Assembly (NCBI RefSeq): GCF_041262525.1
Contig: NZ_JBGCCK010000010.1
Span: 1 to 64,000 of the forward strand
DNA length: 64,000 nt
Direction: 5' to 3'
Source: Streptacidiphilus sp041262525
Lineage (GTDB): Bacteria; Actinomycetota; Actinomycetes; Streptomycetales; Streptomycetaceae
Below are positions 42,656 through 51,454 of this stretch, piece by piece (positions within the stretch are counted from its first letter, which is position 1; every line of letters begins with the position of its first letter). Below the pieces are notes generated by a model. The model was not told the DNA's origin, searched no databases, and worked only from the letters and a program-made list of their open reading frames with translations. The translations under genes and the position numbers were made by a program.

Positions 42656-43549
42656 ATGTCCCTCTCGAACTTCAACACCCCGTCCCCGATCGCCGTCATC
42701 CTCGACCTCTACGTCGCCGACGTCCGCTTCTCCGTCTCCGACCGCACCGACACGATCGTCGAGGTCCTGCCCAGCGACCCGAACAAGGCCGCCGATACCA
42801 AGGCCGCCGAGAACACCCGCGTCGAGTACGACCACTCGGCCCGGACGCTGAGCATCGTCTCGAGGAAGCCCCTCAACCGGTTCGTCAACTTCAGCAGCAA
42901 GCGCCCCGAGTCGATCGACGTCGTCATCGCGCTGCCCACCGACTCCGATGTCCGCGGCGAAGCCGGGATCGGCGACTTCCAGTCCGACGGCGTGCTCGGC
43001 ACCGTCCAGCTCAAGACCGACTTGGGCGCCGTCCGGCTCGCCGAGACCGGGCCGCTGAGCCTCCGCGGCGGCGTCGGCGCGATCACCGTCGAGGGTGTCA
43101 GCGGCTCCGCCGACGTGCACAGCGGCTCCAGCGACATTCGTATCGGCGCCGTGGACGGCACCGCCGATGTCTCCACGGGCAACGGGAAGGTGCGGGTCGG
43201 CGTCGTCACCGGTCCCGCGAACATCAAGGCCTCCAACGGATCGGTGTCCGTCGAGCGCGCGCTGTCCGACATCACCGCGGCCAGCTCCAACGGCGAGGTA
43301 CGGATCGGCGAGGTCGTGCGCGGCAAGGTGTCCGCCACGACCAAGAACGGCGGCGTCGAGGTCGGCGTCCGCGAGGGCAGCGCCGCCTGGCTGGAGCTGA
43401 ACACCAGTCTCGGCCGCGTCTACAACGAGCTCTCCTCCTCCGACGCCCCCGAGGCCGGTGAGCCCGTCGACAAGGTCGAGGTCCGCGCCGGCACCAAACT
43501 CGGCGACGTCACCATCCGTCGCGCCCCGCGCCTCGACCAGGAGGCGTGA
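42656..43549 (+). CDS. DUF4097-family beta-strand-repeat protein
   Basis: 297 residues. A long series of short beta-strands in a right-handed-helix-like repeat: e.g. TVQLKTDLGAVRLAETGPLSLRG, SADVHSGSSDIRIGAVDGTADVSTGNGKVRVGVVTG, SVSVERALSDITAASSNGEVRIGEV. This family is called putative adhesin, but there is no signal peptide or anchor here, so the protein is probably cytoplasmic. ATG 42656 follows GAAGGAA-like sequence. Its stop overlaps the ABC ATPase start (GTGA). Its role in the exporter operon is unknown. Confidence 0.87.
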   Translation: MSLSNFNTPSPIAVILDLYVADVRFSVSDRTDTIVEVLPSDPNKAADTKAAENTRVEYDHSARTLSIVSRKPLNRFVNFSSKRPESIDVVIALPTDSDVRGEAGIGDFQSDGVLGTVQLKTDLGAVRLAETGPLSLRGGVGAITVEGVSGSADVHSGSSDIRIGAVDGTADVSTGNGKVRVGVVTGPANIKASNGSVSVERALSDITAASSNGEVRIGEVVRGKVSATTKNGGVEVGVREGSAAWLELNTSLGRVYNELSSSDAPEAGEPVDKVEVRAGTKLGDVTIRRAPRLDQEA

Positions 43550-44523
43550 ACACCGTGGCAACCACCACCAGCGGGGCGACCACCGGCGTGACCACCGCCG
43601 TCGCCGCGATTTCGGCCCGCGGCCTGCGCAAGTCCTTCGGCGAGAAGACCGTGCTCGACGGCATCGACCTGACCGTCCAGCAGGGAACCATCCTGGCCCT
43701 GCTCGGCCCGAACGGGGCCGGCAAGACCACCGCCGTCCACCTGCTGACCACCTACCTCCAGGCCGATGCAGGCGAGATCCGCATCGCCGGCCAGGACCCG
43801 ACCAGGAACCCGCAGGCGGTCCGGCGTGCGATCGGCGTCACCGGCCAGTTCTCCGCCGTCGACGGATACCTCACCGGCCGCGAGAACCTGATGCTGATGG
43901 CCGATCTGCACCTGCTGCCCAAACGCGTCGGACGCCGCCGGGCCGAGGATCTGCTGGAGCGGTTCGAGCTGACCGAGGCCGGGGACAAGCCGGCGTCGAC
44001 CTACTCCGGCGGCATGAAGCGCAAGCTCGACCTGGCGATGACCCTGGTCGGCAACCCGAAGGTGATCTTCCTCGACGAGCCGACCACGGGCCTGGACCCG
44101 CGCAGCCGGCGCACGATGTGGGACATCATCCGCGGGCTGGTCGCCGAGGGGACGACCATCCTGCTCACGACCCAGTACCTGGACGAGGCCGACCAACTCG
44201 CCCACCGCGTCGCGGTGCTGGACGGCGGCCGGATCGTCGCCGAGGGGACGCCCGCCGAGCTCAAGGCGCGCATCCCCGGCGGACACATCGAGCTGGCCTT
44301 CGCCGACCGCGCCGACCTCGACGCCGCCGCGGCGGTGCTCGCCCCGACCGGCCGCGACGACGACGCGCTCACGCTCCAGCTCGCCGGCGACGGCCGCGTC
44401 AGCACCCTGTGGACGCTGCTTCAGCAGCTGAACGAGGCCTCGTTCGAGGTCGAGTCGCTCACCGTGCACACCCCCGATCTCGACGACGTCTTCTTCGCCC
44501 TCACCGGCAGGAAGGGAGCCTGA
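43546..44523 (+). CDS. DrrA-type ABC exporter ATP-binding protein
   Basis: 325 residues, daunorubicin-resistance ATPase family. Walker A GPNGAGKTT (about 46-54), Q-loop VTGQFSAVDGYLTGRENL, signature YSGGMKRKLDLAMTL, Walker B VIFLDEPTTGLDPRSR, switch LLTTQYLDEADQLAHR. The C-terminal regulatory domain ends LTVHTPDLDDVFFALTG, as in DrrA. GTG start with GGAGG ahead. Pairs with the next gene. Confidence 0.93.
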   Translation: MNTVATTTSGATTGVTTAVAAISARGLRKSFGEKTVLDGIDLTVQQGTILALLGPNGAGKTTAVHLLTTYLQADAGEIRIAGQDPTRNPQAVRRAIGVTGQFSAVDGYLTGRENLMLMADLHLLPKRVGRRRAEDLLERFELTEAGDKPASTYSGGMKRKLDLAMTLVGNPKVIFLDEPTTGLDPRSRRTMWDIIRGLVAEGTTILLTTQYLDEADQLAHRVAVLDGGRIVAEGTPAELKARIPGGHIELAFADRADLDAAAAVLAPTGRDDDALTLQLAGDGRVSTLWTLLQQLNEASFEVESLTVHTPDLDDVFFALTGRKGA

Positions 44524-44525
44524 CG

Positions 44526-45398
44526 ATGAGCACCATGACGATGGACGACGCGGGCCACGCCGCGGGCCCCGACGCGGGCCTCGGCGCCGCCGACGGCCGT
44601 TCCCACGCCCTCGTCCACGCGCGGATCATGCTGCGCCGCAACCTGCGGCACATGCAGCGCTATCCGTCCCTGACCCTGATGATCACCCTGATGCCGATAG
44701 TCTTCCTGCTCCTGTTCGTCTACGTCTTCGGCGGGACGCTCGGGTCGGGGCTCGGCAGCGGGATGCCGGCCGGCCTGCACGGCGGCCGCACCGCGTACGC
44801 CAACTACGTCGCCCCGGCGATCATCCTGATGGCGGTGGCCGCCGCAGCGCAGGGCACGGCGATCGCCGTCGCGCAGGACATGACCGAGGGCATCATCGCC
44901 CGCTTCCGGACCATGGCCGTCGCCCGGTCGTCGGTGCTGACCGGGCACGTGGTGGGCGCGACCATCCAGACGATGATCGGCGTCGTGGTCGTCACCGGCG
45001 CCGCGGTGGCCGTCGGCTTCCGGCCGCACGCGAACCCAGCCGAGTGGTTGGCCGCCTTCGGCGTGGTCCTGCTGCTGACCTTCGCCGTGACGTGGCTGTG
45101 CGTCGGCCTGGGACTGTCGGCCAAGAGCGTGGAGACCGCGAGCAACTCGCCGATGTTCCTGATCCTCCTGCCGTTCCTCGGCAGCGGGTTCGTCCCGACC
45201 AGCTCGCTGCCGACGGGGATGCGCTGGTTCGCCGAGTACGAGCCGTTCACCCCGGTGAACGAGACGCTGCGCGGACTGCTGACCGGTACGAAGATCGGCG
45301 ACAACCTGGTCATCACGATCGCCTGGTGCGTCGGGGTCGCGGTGCTGTCGTACGCGTGGTCGCGGCGGCTGTACGAGCGGGAGCCCAAGCCGATCTGA
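44526..45398 (+). CDS. DrrB-type ABC-2 exporter permease
   Basis: 290 residues, six membrane spans. MLRRNLRHMQRYPSLTLMITLMPIVFLLLFVYVFGG at the start; the ABC-2 motif region VAQDMTEGIIARFRTMAVARSSVLTGHV; and NSPMFLILLPFLGSGFVPTSSLPTGMRWFAEYEPFTPVNETLRGLLTG near the end. Two bases separate it from the ATPase stop. Substrate unknown; drug or lipid efflux is inferred from the family. Confidence 0.93.
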   Translation: MSTMTMDDAGHAAGPDAGLGAADGRSHALVHARIMLRRNLRHMQRYPSLTLMITLMPIVFLLLFVYVFGGTLGSGLGSGMPAGLHGGRTAYANYVAPAIILMAVAAAAQGTAIAVAQDMTEGIIARFRTMAVARSSVLTGHVVGATIQTMIGVVVVTGAAVAVGFRPHANPAEWLAAFGVVLLLTFAVTWLCVGLGLSAKSVETASNSPMFLILLPFLGSGFVPTSSLPTGMRWFAEYEPFTPVNETLRGLLTGTKIGDNLVITIAWCVGVAVLSYAWSRRLYEREPKPI

Positions 45399-45424
45399 GC
45401 GAAGAACAGAAGAACAGAACAGCA

Positions 45425-45447
45425 GGGTCCTCGGATCATGAGGGCCC
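45425..45447 (+). terminator. Likely terminator of the RHH-DUF4097-DrrAB operon
   Basis: An 8-bp stem (45425-45432 with 45440-45447, one G-T wobble) and a 7-base loop, 26 bases after the permease stop. Confidence 0.55.
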
Positions 45448-45477
45448 AGCTGTCGTCTGCGCGTATGCCCAAGAATC

Positions 45478-45630
45478 GGCCTCAAGGGTGACGAGCGGCT
45501 GCTGGACCTGGGCTGCGGTCGCGGTGCGGTTCTGATCGAGGCGGCCGGACGGCTACCGGCGGGTCGCGCCAGCGGCGGCATCACGCCGCTGCACGTCGTC
45601 AAGGACCACCGGCCGACGGGCGCGGGCTGA
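45478..45630 (+). pseudogene. Remnant of a SAM-dependent methyltransferase gene
   Basis: The frame read from 45478 contains RLLDLGCGRGAVLIEAA, an unmistakable methyltransferase motif I, then GRLPAGRASGG and, after an apparent internal deletion, LHVVKDHRPTGAG and a stop at 45628-45630. There is no start codon or N-terminal domain, and motif II onward is missing. The 5' sequence joins the terminator region directly. Confidence 0.65.
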
Positions 45631-45686
45631 CGCACCACCACTCCGTGTGGTTCAGTGAGCTCGACATAGGATACGGAGGTTGAAGA

Positions 45687-46535
45687 GTGGAGCGTTCCGA
45701 GACTGCCTCGTGGATGAGGCCGTCCCAGCACGACCCGATACCGACGGCGGACCTGCGCACCGACCGTGCGCACTCGGCACGGGTCTACGACTACATGCTG
45801 GGCGGCAAGACCAACTTCGCCGCTGACCGTGACGCCGGTGACAAGATCATCGCAGAATGGCCCGGCTCTCGCGCCTCCGCCCGCGCGGCCCGCGCCGTCA
45901 TGCACCGGATGGTTCGGCGCCTGGCCGGAGAGCATGGCATCCGGCAGTTCCTCGACATCGGCACCGGGATCCCCACCACGCCCAACCTGCACGAGATCGT
46001 CCAGGGCGTCGACCCCGCCTGTCGGATCGTCTACGCGGACAACGACCCGATCGTGCTCGCCCACGCGCGCGCCCTGCTCACCAGCACACCCGAGGGCCGA
46101 ACCGCGTACATCGACGGCGATCTGCGCGAGCCCGAGCTGATCCTCGCCGACGTGAAGCGGGACGACACCTTGGATCTCAGCAGGCCGGTGGCGCTGACGC
46201 TGATCAACGTCGTGCACTTCCTCTCCGACGCGGCCGTGCGCCCGCTGGTCGGCCGGCTGCTCGATGCCCTGCCCTCCGGCAGCTTCCTCGCGCTGACCGC
46301 CGGAACGGGCGACTCGGCGCCCGAGCGGGCGGCCATCGCCTCCCGGCGTTACCGCGAGGCCGGCATCGAGAACCACCTGCGGACCAGGGCCCAGGTGGAG
46401 CGGTTCTTCACCGGGCTGGAACTGGACGAACCCGGCGTGGTGTTGATCAACCGATGGCACCCCGATCCGGCCGAAGGCCCGGCCCCGGCGGACCACGAGG
46501 TCATGGCCTACGCCGGACTCGCCCGCAAACCGTAG
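45687..46535 (+). CDS. Methyltransf_19 (DUF574) SAM-dependent methyltransferase
   Basis: 282 residues. The family's opening DLRTDRAHSARVYDYMLGGKTNFAADRDAGDKI (about 23-55) and motif I FLDIGTGIPTTPNLHEIVQ (about 88-106) are clear, with VYADNDPIVLAHARALL and DLSRPVALTLINVVHFL following. The family is abundant in actinomycetes and of unknown function. GTG 45687 is chosen for the GGAGG 8 bases upstream; ATG 45714 is an alternative. Confidence 0.9.
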   Translation: MERSETASWMRPSQHDPIPTADLRTDRAHSARVYDYMLGGKTNFAADRDAGDKIIAEWPGSRASARAARAVMHRMVRRLAGEHGIRQFLDIGTGIPTTPNLHEIVQGVDPACRIVYADNDPIVLAHARALLTSTPEGRTAYIDGDLREPELILADVKRDDTLDLSRPVALTLINVVHFLSDAAVRPLVGRLLDALPSGSFLALTAGTGDSAPERAAIASRRYREAGIENHLRTRAQVERFFTGLELDEPGVVLINRWHPDPAEGPAPADHEVMAYAGLARKP

Positions 46536-46689
46536 TCACGCTGGACTGTGATCGGCCGGACGGCCACGGGCCTCCGTGCACGGTACGGGCAGCGGGCGGG
46601 GCGCGGCCGCCTGCACCGAGCCCACGCCCGCGCATGATCAGACCGTCAGTGCCATTCCAGACCCGCCAGCGGCCCGGGGGCTGCTGGGA

Positions 46690-47523
46690 TCAGCGCAGTC
46701 CGGCGAAGAGGTCGTTCTCGGGCACGGCCGCGCCGGTGTCGTCCTGGACCCGGACGAAGGTCTCCACGCCCATCAGCTCGGTGAACTTCTCCTTGCCCAT
46801 CTTGAGGAAGAAGATGTTCTCGCCCTGGCTGGCGTGCGCAGCCAGCGCGTCGAACTTCTGACCGCCGAACTCGGTGGTGTCCACCCAGGTGGTGATCTCC
46901 TCGTCGGGGAGACCGATCTCGGGCATCTCGGCGGCCCCGGCCGGATCCGGCTCCTCCCAGTCCGCGCCGAACTCGCGCATGACCTCCCCGAACCGCTGCA
47001 TCATCGAGCGCGGCGCCGTCGTCCAGTACACCTTCGGCGTCATCGCGGTCATCGCCAGCGCCGCCATCGTGATGCGGTTTGCCTGGATGTGATCGGGGTG
47101 GCCGTAGAATCCGTTCTCGTCGTAAGTCACGACCACATCGGGCTGGTAGCGCCGGATGAGTTCGGCGAGGCGCGCAGCGGCCTCTTCCACGGGCGTCTGC
47201 CAGAAGGACCCGGGGGCATCGTTGTCCGGCCAGCCCATCATCCCGGAGTCGGCGTAGTCCAACATCTCCAGATGGCTGACCTTCAGGACGTCGCAGCTCG
47301 CCTTGAGTTCTTGACGCCGCATCGCGGCGACGGCCACCCGATCGTGCCCGGGCTCACCCGGCTTGACTCCCCCTGGTCCGTCACCGCAACCGCCGTCGGT
47401 ACACGTGACGAGGACCGTGCGAATGCCCTCCGCCGCGTACCGCGCGAGGACACCCCCTGTGCCGGTCGCCTCGTCGTCGGGGTGGGCGTGCACTGCCATC
47501 AGCGTCAAGGGCCAGTCGGTCAT
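46690..47523 (-). CDS. mca: PIG-L/LmbE-family deacetylase, mycothiol S-conjugate amidase-like
   Basis: 277 residues, close to Mca (about 290). Mca cleaves mycothiol S-conjugates of toxins; MshB deacetylates GlcNAc-inositol. The zinc motif AHPDDEATGTGG (about 12-23) and HPDH (GFYGHPDHIQANRI) are intact, and CTDGGCGDGPGGVKPG is typical of the Mca side. ATG 47523 is preferred, giving MTDWPLTLMAVHAHPDDE. Assignment between Mca and other LmbE proteins is by gross similarity. Confidence 0.78.
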   Translation of the reverse strand: MTDWPLTLMAVHAHPDDEATGTGGVLARYAAEGIRTVLVTCTDGGCGDGPGGVKPGEPGHDRVAVAAMRRQELKASCDVLKVSHLEMLDYADSGMMGWPDNDAPGSFWQTPVEEAAARLAELIRRYQPDVVVTYDENGFYGHPDHIQANRITMAALAMTAMTPKVYWTTAPRSMMQRFGEVMREFGADWEEPDPAGAAEMPEIGLPDEEITTWVDTTEFGGQKFDALAAHASQGENIFFLKMGKEKFTELMGVETFVRVQDDTGAAVPENDLFAGLR

Positions 47524-47650
47524 AAACGTCCTCCAGTGCGAAATTGCTTCGGATCGCATCGTAGGCAGACAGGCACCATCCCTGGGTGACCAACCGAAGC
47601 GTCAGCCGGCCAGCTCGGACAGCGGCTCCGGCGTGATCGTGCGCTGCAAC

Positions 47651-47674
47651 CCTATACCGCAGGTCTGACCTGCG
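47651..47674 (-). promoter_or_regulatory. Inverted repeat within a possible promoter of the Mca-like gene
   Basis: CGCAGGT-CTG-ACCTGCG (47658-47674) is a perfect 7-bp dyad next to TATAGG (minus strand, 47651-47656). If TATAGG is a -10 element, the dyad sits in the spacer, as in MerR-type promoters. It could instead be a weak terminator of the sigma-factor gene. Confidence 0.3.
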
Positions 47675-47694
47675 AAAACGCTCCAACCGATGCG

Positions 47695-48753
47695 TCAGGG
47701 CAGCGAGGCGGGTAGCCCGAAGGGCGCGAAGTGGTCGGGGCTGAGGAACGAGGTGAGCTCGGTGATGTGCTCGCCGCGCAGGGTCAGTACGGTGATCGAC
47801 CAGGCGACGTGCGGGCCGGCGCTGTCGATGCCGACGTAGAACGCCACTGTCGGCTGGCCGTTCGCGCTGGTCACGAGGTAGCGCCAGCTCGGGCAACGGG
47901 TCATGGGGACCTGGACGGCGAAGTCGGTGACTGCCTCGATGCCGTGGTACCAGTGCGGCAGCGGCGGCATCGACCAGGTGACGTCCTCGGTGAGCAGCGA
48001 GACCAGGACGTCGGCGTCACCGCGTTGCAGGGCGGTGGCGTACCGGGTGACGATCTCCCGCACCCGGGCGTCCCCGACCTGGCGCAGCGTCCGTTGCTGG
48101 CTGCGGGAGGGAACCCTCTCCGCGACGATCTTGCGGGCTCGCGCCAGCGCGGAGTTCACCGACGTGGTCGAGGTGTCCATGATGGTGGCGATCTCGCCCG
48201 CCGAGAAGCCGAGGACCTCGAACAGCAGCAGCGCCGCCCGCTGGTTGCCCGGCAGGTGCTGCAGAGCGGCGACGAAGGCGAGCTCGACTGCCTCACGCTG
48301 CTCGTAACGCGCGCCCGGGTCGGCCGGGCTGTCGGTGAGGCCGGCATCGGGGTAGGGGCCCAGCCAGGCGACGTCGGCCAGCGGGGCGTTGCCGTCGAGC
48401 ACGGCGCGCTCACTGGACGGGCCGAGGTCGACGGGCAGGGCCCGCTTGCCACGGGCTTGGGCGACGTCAAGGCACGTGCGGGTAGCCACCGTGTACAGCC
48501 ACGTGCGCAGCGTGCTCCGTCCCTCGAAGCGCGCCATCCCCCGCCACGCCCGCAGCAAGGCGTCCTGCAGGGCGTCGTCGGCGTCGTGGGTCGAGCCGAG
48601 CATGCGGTAGCAGTGGGCGTGCAGCTCCCGGCGCAGCGGCTCCACGAGGCGGCTGAACGCCGCGTCGTCCCCAGCGCGCGCCCGCGCCAGGTCGGCTTCG
48701 TCGGCGTCTCCGGTTGCCGTGACCGGCGACCGTCCGGAAGCAAAATCCTCCAC
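47695..48753 (-). CDS. ECF sigma factor with SnoaL-like C-terminal domain (SigG/TIGR02960 type)
   Basis: 352 residues with the start used. Region 2: LARARAGDDAAFSRLVEPLRRELHAHCYRMLGSTHDADDALQDALLRAWRGMARFEGRSTLRTWLYTVATR. Region 4: LQHLPGNQRAALLLFEVLGFSAGEIATIMDTSTTSVNSALARAR. The last roughly 120 residues form an NTF2/SnoaL-like fold known to modulate this ECF group. No anti-sigma gene is adjacent, as usual for the family. GTG 48753 matches family length; GTG 48816 or 48849 would extend it by 21 or 32 residues. Divergent from a VOC gene and possibly regulating it. Confidence 0.88.
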   Translation of the reverse strand: MEDFASGRSPVTATGDADEADLARARAGDDAAFSRLVEPLRRELHAHCYRMLGSTHDADDALQDALLRAWRGMARFEGRSTLRTWLYTVATRTCLDVAQARGKRALPVDLGPSSERAVLDGNAPLADVAWLGPYPDAGLTDSPADPGARYEQREAVELAFVAALQHLPGNQRAALLLFEVLGFSAGEIATIMDTSTTSVNSALARARKIVAERVPSRSQQRTLRQVGDARVREIVTRYATALQRGDADVLVSLLTEDVTWSMPPLPHWYHGIEAVTDFAVQVPMTRCPSWRYLVTSANGQPTVAFYVGIDSAGPHVAWSITVLTLRGEHITELTSFLSPDHFAPFGLPASLP

Positions 48754-48828
48754 GAGCGACGATTCTGCCTCATGGCTGGAGTCCCACCCGTGACCAGCAC
48801 GACGATCCCCTGACACGGAGGAATCCTC

Positions 48829-49188
48829 ATGACGCCGACCGGACACCACCCTGCGCCCGCGTGGTTCGACATCTCCACTCCCGACGCCGCACGCTCACGA
48901 CGCTTCTACCAGGAGATGTTCGGCTGGCCGGTCAACGTTCTCGACGAGACCTACGCGCTCGTCGGCGACACGGACGGCCGGCCGACGGGCGGGATCGGCC
49001 AGAGCGGTCCCGACAGCCCGTTCACCGGTATCGTCGTCTATTTCCGAGTCGACGACGTCGACAGCACCCTCGTTCGCGCGGAGGCACTCGGCGGAACCCG
49101 TGTCATGGAGCCGACGGAGACTCCCGTCAGCCGGATCGCCGTCTTCGCCGACCCCGACGGCAACCTCATCGGACTCCTCAGCCGCTGA
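48829..49188 (+). CDS. VOC-family protein
   Basis: 119 residues. WFDISTPDAARSRRFYQEMFGWPV at the N terminus and VFADPDGNLIGLLSR at the C terminus; resembles the antibiotic-biosynthesis/PhnB-like VOC proteins that travel with ECF sigma factors. GGAGGA precedes ATG 48829. Followed 83 bases later by a DinB-like gene on the same strand. Confidence 0.88.
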   Translation: MTPTGHHPAPAWFDISTPDAARSRRFYQEMFGWPVNVLDETYALVGDTDGRPTGGIGQSGPDSPFTGIVVYFRVDDVDSTLVRAEALGGTRVMEPTETPVSRIAVFADPDGNLIGLLSR

Positions 49189-49271
49189 CGGCCACGAACA
49201 CCCGCGCACCCGCGCCCCCGCTGCTCACGCGGCAGCGAGAGTCATCACCCACGACAGGGAGACCGGCCGAC

Positions 49272-49925
49272 ATGACCGAATCAGAACCGAAGACGGACCT
49301 CCACCCTTCGGCCGACCTCTGGCCGCTCGTCCACGCCGAGCGAGCGGCCCTTGTGGCCGATCTCGGGGGCCTGGCCGACGAGCAGTGGACCACGCCGTCG
49401 CTGTGCACCGGATTGACCGTGCGCGAGGTACTGGCACACCTCACGGCCGGGGCGAGCCTCAATCCCGTGCGGTGGATGGCGGGCGTGATCCGCTGTCGGT
49501 TCGACTTCGACAAGCAGGTGGCCATGCGGCTGGCCGAGCAGTTGGGCGCGACCCCGGCTGAGACACTGGAGCGGTTCCGCCGAGTCGTCACGAGCACGAC
49601 CAAACCCCTGCGGACCGTGGCGATGCTCGGCGAAACGGTCGTGCACGCGGAGGACATTCGGCGTCCGCTGGGCCTCCGCCACGACTACCCGATCGAAACG
49701 GTCACGCGGGTGGCCGAGTACTACCAGGGCTCCGACCTACCGGTTCTCAGCAAACGACGGATCAGTGGCCTCCGACTCGTCGCGACCGACGGCCCTTTCA
49801 CCGCCGGCTCCGGACCGCTCGTGTCCGGCACCACCCTGGCGCTGACCATGACGATGGCGGGACGCGTTACCTACTGCGACGAACTCCATGGCGATGGTGT
49901 CACGACCCTGCGGGACCGCTGCTAG
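49272..49925 (+). CDS. Maleylpyruvate isomerase/DinB-family protein (TIGR03083)
   Basis: 217 residues. The N-terminal DinB bundle has LVHAERAALVADLGGLADEQWTTPSLCTGLTVREVLAHL with the first metal histidine, and MLGETVVHAEDIRRPLGLRHDYP carries the second His and Glu/Asp ligands. The remaining C-terminal part is a small beta domain (SCP2-like position). Members use a metal and often mycothiol. ATG 49272 preceded by GACAGGGAGA. Possibly co-transcribed with the VOC gene. Confidence 0.86.
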   Translation: MTESEPKTDLHPSADLWPLVHAERAALVADLGGLADEQWTTPSLCTGLTVREVLAHLTAGASLNPVRWMAGVIRCRFDFDKQVAMRLAEQLGATPAETLERFRRVVTSTTKPLRTVAMLGETVVHAEDIRRPLGLRHDYPIETVTRVAEYYQGSDLPVLSKRRISGLRLVATDGPFTAGSGPLVSGTTLALTMTMAGRVTYCDELHGDGVTTLRDRC

Positions 49926-50052
49926 TCCCCGTGAGCCGGCGCAAGGCGCCGCGTTCAGCCTGGCCGGACGGACGATCAGCGGACCTCGCGAGGGCGGAAT
50001 TGCGCGAATCGCCCAACGAGCAACGGGATCGCGCCGGGCCCGGGGCGGCCCG

Positions 50053-51321
50053 TCAGGCGCGGTTCGATGCCGGCATCGCCTCCGGCTCCGGCTCGGAGCG
50101 AAGCGGTGCCGCGCGGCGGGGTAGCAGCAGCGGGGTCGCCAGCAGGAGCGCGCCCGCCAGGCCGATGGCCGTACGCGGGCCGAGCAGGCTGCCCAGCACG
50201 CCCCAGACGGCCGTCAGGAGCGAGGTCGAGGCCTTGGTCGTCACCGCCCAGGCGGACAGCGTGCGGGTGACCCGGTCGGTCGCGGTGCGCTCGAGGCGGT
50301 AGGTGGCGTACACGGGGTTGAAGACCCCGCAGCAGAAGATGAGACCGAGCTCGACGCCCATCACCAGCAGCAGCCCGCCGGTGCCCGGCCCCACGAAGGC
50401 CAGGCCGATGGGCCAGAGCGCGCGCAGCGTCCCGGTCACGACCAGAACCTGGTGCTGCCCGAAGCGGGTAGCGAGCGGTCGGGCCAGCCGAGAGCCGAGC
50501 AGCCCGCCGATCGAGGGCGCGGCGAAGACAAGGCCGTACTGCCAGGGTGCGAACCCGAGCCGGCCGAGCATCAGGACGGCCAGCAGCGGCTCGGCGGCCA
50601 TCACCAGACCGTTGAACACGGCGGTGTTGAAGAACAGCGGACGCAGCGTCGCGTCGGCGAGGATGTACCGCCAACCGTCCAGCAGGTCCCCGGCCCGCAT
50701 GCGCGCGGCCTCCCGGCGTTCGGGCGGCGGCTCGTGCCCGCCCGTCGCGCGGATGCCCAGGGCCGAGAGCAGGTAGCTGACTGCGTCGGCCACCACTGTC
50801 GCCACCGGACCGAGGAGCCCGATGGCCGCGCCGCCCAGTGGCGGTCCGATGATCGTGGTCGTCCAGGCCGTGGACTCGAATCGGGAGTTGGCGACGAGCA
50901 GGTGCTCGGTCGGCAGCAGCGTCTTGAGGTACGCGCCGGAGGCGGCGCGGAAGGTGATGTCGGCCGCCGCGACGACGACCGAGACCAGCAGGAGCTGAAG
51001 GAAGGTGAGCCGGCCGAGCGCGAACGCGGCGGGGATGGTCAGCAGCGCCGCGAACCGCACCAGGTCCATCGCGATGAGCACCGGCCGCTTGCGGCGGAAC
51101 TCCACCCACGGGCCCAGCGGCACCGCCACGGCCGCGCCTACCGCGGCCCCGACGGAGGAGAGCGCGGCGACCTCGGCGGGTCCGGCGTGCAGCACCCGGA
51201 TGGCGATCAGCGGGAACGCGCCGAACGCGAGCCACGTGCCCAGCGCGCTGGTCCCGTACGCTCCCCAGAGCCACCCGAACCGCCGCCCCAGCCGATGTCC
51301 CAGCCGGTGCTCGCTGCTCAT
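50053..51321 (-). CDS. MFS efflux transporter (MFS_3/enterobactin-exporter type)
   Basis: 422 residues, about 12 membrane spans. WGAYGTSALGTWLAFGAFPLIAIRVLHAGP opens span 1; loop 2-3 reads GPWVEFRRKRPVLIAMDLVR; the C-terminal half shows FAPWQYGLVFAAPSIGGLLGSRLARPLATRFG. Typical of multidrug or siderophore exporters. Divergent from a LysR regulator with a palindrome in the shared region, a common efflux arrangement. Confidence 0.9.
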   Translation of the reverse strand: MSSEHRLGHRLGRRFGWLWGAYGTSALGTWLAFGAFPLIAIRVLHAGPAEVAALSSVGAAVGAAVAVPLGPWVEFRRKRPVLIAMDLVRFAALLTIPAAFALGRLTFLQLLLVSVVVAAADITFRAASGAYLKTLLPTEHLLVANSRFESTAWTTTIIGPPLGGAAIGLLGPVATVVADAVSYLLSALGIRATGGHEPPPERREAARMRAGDLLDGWRYILADATLRPLFFNTAVFNGLVMAAEPLLAVLMLGRLGFAPWQYGLVFAAPSIGGLLGSRLARPLATRFGQHQVLVVTGTLRALWPIGLAFVGPGTGGLLLVMGVELGLIFCCGVFNPVYATYRLERTATDRVTRTLSAWAVTTKASTSLLTAVWGVLGSLLGPRTAIGLAGALLLATPLLLPRRAAPLRSEPEPEAMPASNRA

Positions 51322-51422
51322 GCCCGACGCCCCTCGCCACTCGCCCGCACAACCGATCCGCGATCAGCAGCATCTAAGCGAGCACCGTACCCGGGGATCA
51401 AACAACCGAAGGGTCGGCAGCC

Positions 51423-51437
51423 ACAACCAATGGTTGT
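51423..51437. promoter_or_regulatory. Palindrome ACAACCA-A-TGGTTGT between MFS and LysR genes
   Basis: A perfect 7-bp inverted repeat with a single central base, 17 bases before the LysR start and in the promoter region of both divergent genes. Consistent with a LysR autoregulatory site; AT-rich relative to surroundings. Confidence 0.6.
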
Positions 51438-51454
51438 TCCCATAGGGTAGCGCC

